A stretch of 5,529 nt of DNA from an uncultured Clostridia bacterium (GTDB lineage: Bacteria; Bacillota; Clostridia; TANB77; CAG-508), in assembly GCA_934122035.1 (NCBI GenBank), contig CAKOVP010000051.1:1-5529 (forward strand). The letters are read 5' to 3'. Numbering within the stretch: the first letter of the stretch is position 1; the number at the start of each line of letters is the position of its first letter. Both the position numbers and the translations under genes were made by a program. Positions 1 to 4,291 of the stretch are shown here, in pieces. The notes below the pieces were generated by a model. That model was not told where the DNA came from and made no database searches. It saw only the letters and a program-made list of their open reading frames with translations.

Positions 1-12
1 ATATTTTTGCAT
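1..12 (-). CDS. Possible start of a further minus-strand gene (first 4 codons only)
   Basis: An ATG at 12 opens a frame reading M-Q-K-Y before the window ends. A Shine-Dalgarno-like AGGTGA (plus-strand 19-24) lies 6 bases upstream, which is good spacing. Nothing can be said about the product. A difficulty is that the strong promoter at 28-56 would start transcription near base 21, inside this ribosome site. Either that promoter serves a start further left, or the leader is extremely short, or another promoter is used. Confidence 0.3.
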
Positions 13-27
13 TTTTCTTCACCTCAC

Positions 28-56
28 ATTATAATATATATTTACTTATTAGTCAA
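28..56 (-). promoter_or_regulatory. Sigma-A type promoter, minus strand
   Basis: On the minus strand TTGACT (51-56) is followed after exactly 17 bases by TATAAT (28-33). This is a near-consensus housekeeping promoter. It points left, out of the window, and lies downstream of the terminator at 269-304, so it probably drives the next transcription unit. In such AT-rich DNA TATAAT is common by chance, but the TTGACT with 17-base spacing makes this match stand out. Confidence 0.5.
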
Positions 57-268
57 TATTGTATAACTAATTTTATCTTTTGCCATTTTATTAATTATTA
101 AATTAGCATTTTTATTATCTTTGGATTTTTTTAGAATTAATTTTCTTTTGATTAAATAAAATTTTACTGCTAGCTAGGCTTGTATAAACTTTTATTATTA
201 TATGCTATAAATACTTATATTTCAAGCAAAATCGTTCGTCAAATTCTAACAGATTTTGACTTATATAC
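57..268. other. AT-rich intergenic stretch without a recognisable gene
   Basis: Together with 305-368, this is the gap between the penicillin-binding protein gene and the left edge. I see no convincing open frame, tRNA or other structured RNA. The only notable structure is an imperfect hairpin at 238-260: arms GTCAAATTCT and AGATTTTGAC, 9 of 10 bases paired, with a 3-base loop. It has no U-tract on the minus side and its role is unknown. Confidence 0.5.
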
Positions 269-304
269 AAAAAGTATGCAAAACTTATTTAATTTTGCAT
301 ACTT
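269..304 (-). terminator. Intrinsic terminator after the penicillin-binding protein gene
   Basis: A perfect 12-bp inverted repeat (AAGTATGCAAAA at 272-283 and TTTTGCATACTT at 293-304) encloses a 9-base loop. Read on the minus strand the stem runs into a T-run (269-273). It lies about 65 bases past the TAA at 369-371. The stem is AT-rich, so termination may be moderate, but placement and polarity fit. Confidence 0.65.
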
Positions 305-368
305 AAATATTTTTCAATAAAAATCTTTTATAATTAAAATTTACACACCCATCTTGACAAGCTTATTT

Positions 369-1067
369 TTATTCCTGATTTTTTACTACAACACTTGTTC
401 CTTGTTTTGTTTTTATTCCTGCTTTGGGTAATTGGTTAGTTATTGTATCTATGCTGCTGCCTTCACTTTCTTTTAATTCTAATTGTAGTCCAACATCTTC
501 TAATACTTTTTTTGCTTCTTTTAATGTAAGTCCTATTATATTGGGTACTTCTACTTCTTGCTGTTCTTCTTCATTTTGTTTTTTTATTTCTAAATATGGA
601 AGTACTTCTCCTAAAACTTGTGATGCAATTGGTGCTGCAATACCACCTCCTTGGTGACCTCCCTCTCCTGTTGGATTATAGAGTGTTATTAATATGCATA
701 CTTGTGGATTTTCTATTGGAGATGTTCCTATAAATGATGTTACATATTTCCCTGTATTTACTCCGTCTTCCGATGTTCCTGTTTTTCCTCCTATGCTATA
801 ACCTTGTACTTGTGCGTTTTTTCCAGTTCCTTCTGCTACAACGCTTTGCATCATACTCAATACTTTTTTAGAAGTTTCTTCTGATATTACTCTATCTTTT
901 TTTACTGTTTCTTTTTCTGTTATTTCTCCTGTTTGGCTATTTATTATTTGTTTTACTACTCTTGGCTGTATATATGTTCCTCCATTTGCTATTGTAGAAA
1001 CCATTGTTATCATTTGTATTGGAGTAACCTCGAATCTTTGACCAAATGCTATTGTTCCGAAGTTCAA
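369..1067 (-). CDS. C-terminal part of a FtsI/SpoVD-type penicillin-binding protein (frameshifted), with PASTA domain
   Basis: This frame holds the last third of the transpeptidase encoded from 2520. Counting from the frame edge at 1067, residues 3-20 match the conserved class B stretch before the third motif (TIAFGQRFEVTPIQMI), residues 95-97 are the catalytic KTG triad (GGKTGTSE), and residues about 172-232 form one PASTA domain (VPNIIGLTLKEAKKVLE...). PASTA domains are extracellular modules of cell-wall enzymes and kinases, often linked to peptidoglycan binding. The codon at 1067 is TTG and lies inside the conserved domain, with no ribosome site, so it is not a true start; the real protein should enter from the other frame near 1072-1074. 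The stop is TAA at 369-371. A lone fragment would lack the active serine and membrane anchor and could not function. Confidence 0.85.
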   Translation of the reverse strand: MNFGTIAFGQRFEVTPIQMITMVSTIANGGTYIQPRVVKQIINSQTGEITEKETVKKDRVISEETSKKVLSMMQSVVAEGTGKNAQVQGYSIGGKTGTSEDGVNTGKYVTSFIGTSPIENPQVCILITLYNPTGEGGHQGGGIAAPIASQVLGEVLPYLEIKKQNEEEQQEVEVPNIIGLTLKEAKKVLEDVGLQLELKESEGSSIDTITNQLPKAGIKTKQGTSVVVKNQE

Positions 1068-2520
1068 CTGGCCCTACTTTAGATTCTTTTAAGAAAATTC
1101 CTGTGGCTTCTCCTGGTAAGTCTATTCCAGTTCTACTTAAGAATCCATATTTTCTTAAATACTCATAATATTTACTTACCCCAATTTTTTCTCCAAGCCC
1201 AATAAATACTGGATTACAAGAATTCATTAAAGCCTGCCTTAAAGATTCTGCTCCGTGTGGTCTATAATATCTCCAACATTTCATTTTTACTCCTGCCACA
1301 TCTATATATCCAGAGCAATTAAACTCCCCTGCTTTGTCAGTTTCTGTTACTATTCCTTCTTCAAGTGCCGTAGAAGCTGTAACTAATTTAAATGTAGAAC
1401 CAGGCTCATATGTGTCTGATATTGCTTTATTTCTCCACATTGCCTGTAAAGCATTTGACCTTTCTGTTGCAGACATTGTCTCCCAATTTGCTTTTTGTTC
1501 TTCATTATTTATTGTATACGGTTCATTTAAATTAAAATCTGGATAACTTGCAATTGCTAAAATATCTCCATTTTGTGGGTTCATTAGCAAAATGTTTCCA
1601 CCATCTGTACACACATTATCTATACAAGCTTCTTTTAAGTACTTCTCTGCAATTCCTTGTATTGTTGCATCTATTGTAAGTACTAAATCATTTCCATCTA
1701 TTGCTGGCTCATAGCTTTCTGATGTATTGCTTATATCAATTCCCTTCGCATCTGTCATTTTTAGTATTTTGCCATTTTCTCCTTTAAGCTCTTTTTCATA
1801 TGTAGCCTCAATTCCTGCTAAACCCTGATTATCGCTTCCACAAAATCCTATTATTTGAGATGCTAAATTATTATATGGATAAAACCTTTTTGTATCTTCA
1901 TCTATGTTAATTCCAGATCCCAAATTATTTTCTTCCAGCCACACTCTTAGCTCATTTGTTTTATCCTTCTCAACCTTTTTAACAATTGTTTCTATAGCTG
2001 TTTTTTTATTTACCTTTTTTAATACTGTATCATAATCAAGTTCAAACAAATCACTTAATTTTCTGGCTACAAGCTCTTTATTTTTCTTAGCAATATTTAG
2101 AGAATTTACAGTAATAGTCTCCACACTGCTACTAGTTGCAAGTAAAACCTTTCCTGTTGTATCGTATATATTTCCCCTTTTCGGGCTTATTTTTCTATCA
2201 AGAGTTTGTTGTAAATAAGCCATTTGCTTTAAGCTATCTCCTTTTATAAATTGAATATATCCCACTCTAACAATCATAACAACAAAAATAAAGCTCGCAA
2301 AAATAAATTCAAGCTTTACCCTTTTCTTTCTAGAAATTTCTCCTTTTTTATTTAATTGATAATTTTTTATTCTAGATTCTTTTTTTAACTTTTTTCCAGC
2401 TTCATTGTCATTCTTCTTCTTTCTATTTAGAAAAATTTTATTAATCTTTTCGTCTCTATTACTTTTTTTCTCTCTTTCAGTTAGCTTTTTTATATTTAAC
2501 TTCTTATTCTCTCTAAACAC
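937..2520 (-). CDS. N-terminal part of a class B penicillin-binding protein (FtsI/SpoVD type), frameshifted near its C-terminus
   Basis: This encodes a peptidoglycan DD-transpeptidase that cross-links cell wall at the outer membrane face during division or sporulation. Counting from GTG at 2520, there is a very Lys-rich cytoplasmic tail of about 70 residues, one membrane anchor (about 70-90), a dimerisation/pedestal domain with RGNIYD near 115, and the transpeptidase domain. That domain has the active-site serine in STFK (375-378) and the SxN motif as SCN (434-436). After KVG (481-483) the frame loses homology and ends at 937; the KTG motif and PASTA domain continue in the frame ending at 369. 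The restored protein is about 716 residues, normal for the family. GTG at 2520 is preferred over GTG at 2529 because AAGGTG sits 6 bases upstream of the former. The long basic tail is unusual. Whether the role is SpoVD-like or PBP2B-like cannot be decided here. Confidence 0.85.
   Translation of the reverse strand: MFRENKKLNIKKLTEREKKSNRDEKINKIFLNRKKKNDNEAGKKLKKESRIKNYQLNKKGEISRKKRVKLEFIFASFIFVVMIVRVGYIQFIKGDSLKQMAYLQQTLDRKISPKRGNIYDTTGKVLLATSSSVETITVNSLNIAKKNKELVARKLSDLFELDYDTVLKKVNKKTAIETIVKKVEKDKTNELRVWLEENNLGSGINIDEDTKRFYPYNNLASQIIGFCGSDNQGLAGIEATYEKELKGENGKILKMTDAKGIDISNTSESYEPAIDGNDLVLTIDATIQGIAEKYLKEACIDNVCTDGGNILLMNPQNGDILAIASYPDFNLNEPYTINNEEQKANWETMSATERSNALQAMWRNKAISDTYEPGSTFKLVTASTALEEGIVTETDKAGEFNCSGYIDVAGVKMKCWRYYRPHGAESLRQALMNSCNPVFIGLGEKIGVSKYYEYLRKYGFLSRTGIDLPGEATGIFLKESKVGPVELRNNSIWSKIRGYSNTNDNNGFYNSKWRNIYTAKSSKTNNK
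1072..1074 (-). other. Frameshift site in the penicillin-binding protein gene
   Basis: The plus strand reads GGCCCTAC (GTAGGGCC on the minus strand). Removing one G of the GGG makes the frame read KVG-QL-NFGTIAFGQ, joining the two conserved halves with family-like spacing (compare the usual VG-xx-N-x-x-T-x-x-FGQ). It is therefore a single extra base in a 3-base run: a real mutation, a sequencing or assembly error, or much less likely a recoding site, since no slippery heptamer is evident. Confidence 0.75.
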
Positions 2521-2525
2521 AATAA

Positions 2526-2532
2526 TCACCTT
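2526..2532 (-). promoter_or_regulatory. Ribosome binding site deciding the penicillin-binding protein start
   Basis: The minus strand reads AAGGTGA here, 6 bases before GTG at 2520. The alternative GTG at 2529 lies within this site and cannot use it. Confidence 0.55.
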
Positions 2533-2760
2533 TTTAAGTATATGATTTAGAAAAGAAATAATAACTTATAATATTAAAATCTATAAAATTTGAACTTCTA
2601 AATTTTATACTTTCACTTATTGCATCTCTTAATATATTTTACTATTACATATATTCCTCTTTGTTTCAAGTTTACTAATATGCAATTTGCTGATTCGTTT
2701 TTACCTTAATTAGGAATGAATAAATCTCTTTAATACTAATACTTTCATTGTACATATTCC
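2533..2760. other. AT-rich upstream region of the penicillin-binding protein gene
   Basis: No gene is seen here. The region must carry the promoter for the gene starting at 2520, but no close match to TTGACA-17-TATAAT is visible on the minus strand. Only weak candidates exist, such as TTCAAA followed 18 bases later by TATAAG just upstream of the gene. Confidence 0.4.
2582..2609. repeat. Perfect 10-bp AT-only inverted repeat upstream of the penicillin-binding protein gene
   Basis: TATAAAATTT (2582-2591) and AAATTTTATA (2600-2609) flank the 8-base spacer GAACTTCT. It could be a regulator site or a weak hairpin in the leader. In such AT-rich DNA it could also be chance. Confidence 0.4.
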
Positions 2761-2790
2761 TTAAAATATATAATCTAGAAATTGTATTAG

Positions 2791-2829
2791 AGTAGGGCAA
2801 GAACCATTGTTGCTGTTGGTGTTGTTTGC
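2791..2829 (-). repeat. DGR template repeat (TR) remnant, 3' end only
   Basis: Read on the minus strand, the stretch in the VR frame gives A-N-N-T-N-S-N-N-G-S-C-P-T, full of AAC and AAT codons. That is the typical TR composition: asparagine codons whose adenines are mutated in the VR. Aligned without gaps to the end of the target gene (4311-4348), 26 of 38 bases are identical and the shared tail GCCCTACT is exact. Of the 12 mismatches, 7 fall on the 14 TR adenines and only 5 on the 24 other bases. Similarity ends near 2829, where RT-like coding sequence begins, so the 5' two-thirds of the TR are missing. The five non-adenine differences mean that this stump is not the exact donor of the present VR, or that it has drifted since losing function. 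Confidence 0.7.
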
Positions 2830-3205
2830 TTTTTGAACATCTTTACACGCTTTATGCATTCCTCTATTTTTTATGCATGCATAGCTTGTGCTTATAAATG
2901 TTTTTTTCAAAATATTCTTTTAAAAAATTATCAACTATCCATCTATGAACTATCCTGTCTATATATCTACTTTTTTCTATTTTTCTTAACTTTGGTTGTG
3001 TTACATAGAATACTGTATAGCCTCCATGTTTGTACCTTCCATTCTTTAAATTTTCATACAACCAATTTATGTATTCTTCTTGTTTTAGATTAAATAAAAT
3101 TATCTCATTTCTATAGCCTTTTCCTTTTTTACTAAAATTATGTGCTTGCATTAATTTTTCATAAGTTAATTTTTTATCAAATTGGTTTCTAATTGTTCTT
3201 GGCAT
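2827..3205 (-). pseudogene. Truncated, frameshifted DGR reverse transcriptase
   Basis: This is the N-terminal third of a DGR-type reverse transcriptase, the enzyme that copies the TR RNA error-prone at adenines. From ATG at 3205 it has the family's opening (LTYEKLMQAHNFSKKGKGYR, residues 13-32), then GGYTVFYVTQPKLRKIEKSR (61-80) and YIDRIVHRWIVDNF (81-94), matching RT motif 1. The frame then closes at 2864, but the next frame continues the homology as TFISTSYACIKNRGMHKACK to about 2827, so one base is extra in the run at 2901-2907. Beyond 2827 the frame runs into the TR remnant and ends at 2761. The catalytic YxDD region, thumb and everything else normally found in a 300-400 residue enzyme are absent, so it cannot be active. 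ATG at 3205 is preferred to TTG at 3217 (only 2 bases from AGGAGG), although its own spacing of 14 is long. It overlaps the avd gene end, indicating translational coupling. Confidence 0.8.
2901..2907 (-). other. Homopolymer frameshift in the reverse transcriptase remnant
   Basis: The minus strand has seven A's between GA-rich codons and CATTT. With six A's the frame would continue from EYFEK into TFISTSYAC, the expected DGR-RT sequence; with seven it reads NIYKHKLCMHKK and stops at 2864. Homopolymer length is a common sequencing error but also a common natural mutation. Confidence 0.7.
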
Positions 3206-3602
3206 AGTATTTTGCAAGTCCTCCTATTATCTTACCAATTTCATATATCTTATTCATTGCTATATCAAATCTTTTGGTGTCTATCCATTTTTGTTTATTC
3301 ATTATTCTTAAATATATCCTTTGACAGTTCATTTCTGAATCAATATTGTTTATAATTTTTAATTGTTCTTGCATATAATTAAATGTATTCTTATTTGTTT
3401 TATAAACATATAAAACATTATTTAACATTTTATACATACTTGTTTTATACTCTGACCCAATGCTAAACTTCTCTGTCCTTGGCAATTTCACCATAACATT
3501 TAACATATATTCAATGTAGTCTTCTATTTTTGGTATTAATATTAATTGTTTATTTTCTAATTCTTTTGCTGTTGTATTATTTGAAGTTTCATATATTTTC
3601 AT
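3189..3602 (-). CDS. avd: Avd-like DGR accessory protein (four-helix bundle)
   Basis: Avd (accessory variability determinant) forms a basic pentamer of helical bundles that binds the DGR reverse transcriptase and template RNA and is required for mutagenic cDNA synthesis. This 137-residue protein has the usual length (about 110-140), is largely helical with many Lys/Arg, and carries the characteristic stretch LPRTEKFSIGSEYKTSMYKM (residues 40-59), which resembles the FPKSERF-x-LG-x-Q/E-R pattern of the Avd and S23-type bundle family. It begins with ATG at 3602, 14 bases after the MutS-like gene ends, and only a weak purine-rich ribosome site (AAAAGTAG) is seen, so coupling to the upstream gene is likely. 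It overlaps the RT start. The frame is intact, but with the local RT destroyed its partner would have to be encoded elsewhere. The family call rests on one motif plus position and is good but not certain. Confidence 0.75.
   Translation of the reverse strand: MKIYETSNNTTAKELENKQLILIPKIEDYIEYMLNVMVKLPRTEKFSIGSEYKTSMYKMLNNVLYVYKTNKNTFNYMQEQLKIINNIDSEMNCQRIYLRIMNKQKWIDTKRFDIAMNKIYEIGKIIGGLAKYYAKNN
3220..3225 (-). promoter_or_regulatory. Ribosome binding site for the reverse transcriptase remnant, inside avd
   Basis: A perfect AGGAGG on the minus strand lies within the last codons of avd (codons for I-G-G). It is 2 bases before TTG at 3217 and 14 bases before ATG at 3205. Neither spacing is ideal; ATG at 3205 is preferred. 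Confidence 0.5.
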
Positions 3603-3616
3603 ACTACTTTTAGTTT

Positions 3617-4021
3617 TTACAAATTCCCATCAAAAAATTTATTTAATGCTAGTACATACTCATCATCTTCATATGCTGCTATTCCCTTACATTTTAAACA
3701 ATTAATATTTTTATTCTTTAATCTACAAGCTCTACCTGGTCTATTTATTATTTCTTTTAATTCTTTCTTTTCTTTGATATAATCATACACGACATAACTA
3801 TATGTTGTTTTATCCAGCTTTTCTATATATTTATCTATTGCTGTTACAGGGACTCCAACTTTACATATGTTATTTTTAAAACATGTACATTTTAAACCAA
3901 ATTTATTATGCAATAGCACTGCATCTTTACCTGTTGCAATATAAAAATGTCCTAATTTTATTAGCACTATTCTAGCGCCATTTTTTTCTTGCAGAATTTC
4001 TAACATTTTACTAAAACTCAT
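3617..4021 (-). CDS. Small MutS domain I-like protein, DGR accessory gene
   Basis: This 134-residue protein resembles only the N-terminal mismatch-recognition domain of MutS. Residues 23-44 (LGHFYIATGKDAVLLHNKFG...) match the MutS segment GDFYE-F--DA----L-L; VGVPVTAIDKYIEKL (55-69) matches G-P-HA---Y--KL; YSYVVYDY (74-81) matches GY-VAI-DQ. The phenylalanine that stacks on mismatches in MutS is kept (F25), but the partner glutamate of F-x-E is replaced by isoleucine (I27). The clamp, ATPase and dimerisation domains are absent. Six cysteines, including CLKC at 108-111, might bind metal. MutS-like small ORFs have been reported as accessory genes in surveys of DGRs (recalled, not checked). Its position just ahead of avd and the RT supports an accessory role, but what it does is unknown: it might bind VR/TR mismatched heteroduplex or shield it from repair. 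The start is ATG at 4021, with AAGGAG 9 bases upstream. Confidence 0.75.
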   Translation of the reverse strand: MSFSKMLEILQEKNGARIVLIKLGHFYIATGKDAVLLHNKFGLKCTCFKNNICKVGVPVTAIDKYIEKLDKTTYSYVVYDYIKEKKELKEIINRPGRACRLKNKNINCLKCKGIAAYEDDEYVLALNKFFDGNL

Positions 4022-4030
4022 TTTTTACCA

Positions 4031-4036
4031 CTCCTT
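4031..4036 (-). promoter_or_regulatory. Ribosome binding site of the MutS-like gene
   Basis: AAGGAG on the minus strand, 9 bases before ATG at 4021, fixes that start. No convincing -35/-10 pair is visible between this site and the terminator at 4099-4121, so the promoter of the MutS-like/avd/RT unit remains unplaced. Confidence 0.7.
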
Positions 4037-4081
4037 AAATAAATTTTGCGGCGATCTTTTTCTTTATTTGCTTTACATAAT

Positions 4082-4097
4082 TGTGTCCGCAAACACA
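4082..4097. repeat. Small hairpin between the terminator and the MutS-like gene
   Basis: TGTGT (4082-4086) and ACACA (4093-4097) pair around a 6-base loop (CCGCAA). On the minus strand it follows the terminator T-run directly. It may be part of the 5' leader of the accessory operon. Confidence 0.35.
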
Positions 4098-4098
4098 G

Positions 4099-4121
4099 AA
4101 AAAGCGCCACGCAAGTGGCGC
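4099..4121 (-). terminator. Strong intrinsic terminator of the variable-protein transcript
   Basis: On the minus strand GCGCCAC-TTGC-GTGGCGC forms a 7-bp, six-GC stem with a 4-base loop, followed at once by TTTTT (4099-4103). It stands out against the AT-rich surroundings. It lies about 170 bases downstream of the target gene's TGA (4292-4294) and before the MutS-like gene, so the target protein and accessory genes are probably separate transcripts or partly uncoupled. Confidence 0.8.
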
Positions 4122-4132
4122 CACGCAAGTGG
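4105..4132. repeat. Perfect tandem duplication of a 14-bp hairpin unit
   Basis: The unit CGCCACGCAAGTGG occurs twice head to tail (4105-4118 and 4119-4132). Each copy can fold on its own as CCAC/GTGG around GCAA (TTGC on the minus strand). The junction GTGGCGCCAC (4115-4124) is itself a palindrome, so the copies can pair within or between units. The first copy supplies most of the terminator stem. Confidence 0.8.
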
Positions 4133-4187
4133 AAAATTTTAGATGTGTTGCCCATTTTACAAATGGGTACCACCTAAAATTTTCCAC
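4129..4187. repeat. Long near-continuous hairpin downstream of the variable gene
   Basis: Outer arms of 14 bp match perfectly (GTGGAAAATTTTAG at 4129-4142, its complement at 4174-4187). Inside, after a 2-base bulge, GTG/CAC and a short wobble pair lead into a perfect 7-bp stem CCCATTT/AAATGGG (4151-4157, 4161-4167) with a 3-base loop. The 59-base element could fold as RNA or extrude as a cruciform. It overlaps the second tandem hairpin unit at 4129-4132, so the two structures exclude each other in part. Confidence 0.75.
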
Positions 4188-4223
4188 ATAGCGTATTCCA
4201 TTCGCTATGCTTTAGGTGCATAG
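4187..4223. repeat. Two mutually exclusive hairpins
   Basis: CATAGCG (4187-4193) pairs with CGCTATG (4203-4209) around a 9-base loop. The right arm can instead use CTATGC (4205-4210) to pair with GCATAG (4218-4223) around a 7-base loop. Sharing one arm gives a switch-like arrangement. No ligand-binding riboswitch class is recognised. Confidence 0.55.
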
Positions 4224-4250
4224 TCATCTTTATGTTAATTTCTTGTCATT

Positions 4251-4285
4251 GAAGTTCTGAGTTCTTATTTAGAACCCATCACTTC
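4251..4285. repeat. Symmetric hairpin just after the variable-protein stop codon
   Basis: Stem segments are GAAGT/ACTTC (4251-4255, 4281-4285), TG/CA (4258-4259, 4277-4278) and GTTCT/AGAAC (4261-4265, 4271-4275), separated by a 2x2 internal loop and one mismatch, with loop TATTT. It lies 6 bases past the target gene stop and about 25 bases past the VR end. Hairpin/cruciform elements just downstream of the VR are known to aid target recognition in DGRs such as that of phage BPP-1; assigning that role here is inference. Confidence 0.5.
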
Positions 4286-4291
4286 CATATC

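Noticed and set aside
350..385. TTGACA on the plus strand as a promoter
   Set aside because: There is no -10 at proper spacing and no plus-strand gene follows it.
424..657. Plus-strand open frame of 77 codons
   Set aside because: It is antisense to the PASTA and linker part of the penicillin-binding protein, has low-complexity Ser/Cys-rich content and no ribosome site; a shadow of the real gene.
1334..1546. Plus-strand open frame of 70 codons
   Set aside because: It lies antisense to the transpeptidase active-site region and has no recognisable family.
2712..2761. AGGAAT...ATTCCT inverted repeat upstream of the penicillin-binding protein gene
   Set aside because: Only six paired bases with a long loop in AT-rich DNA; not distinguishable from chance.
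2791..2829. Reading the RT-TR continuity as a functional fusion protein
   Set aside because: All catalytic RT motifs are missing, a frameshift lies upstream and the tail ends at 2761 after a few non-conserved residues, so a deletion scar is far more likely.
2833..3093. Plus-strand open frame of 86 codons, hydrophobic, Phe/Tyr/Leu-rich
   Set aside because: It is antisense to the RT remnant; the hydrophobic look comes from the complement of Lys/Asn-rich codons.
4082..4285. CRISPR array or riboswitch in the repeat-rich spacer
   Set aside because: Only one short direct tandem repeat without spacers, so not CRISPR. No consensus core of a known riboswitch class was recognised; the structures are simple inverted repeats.
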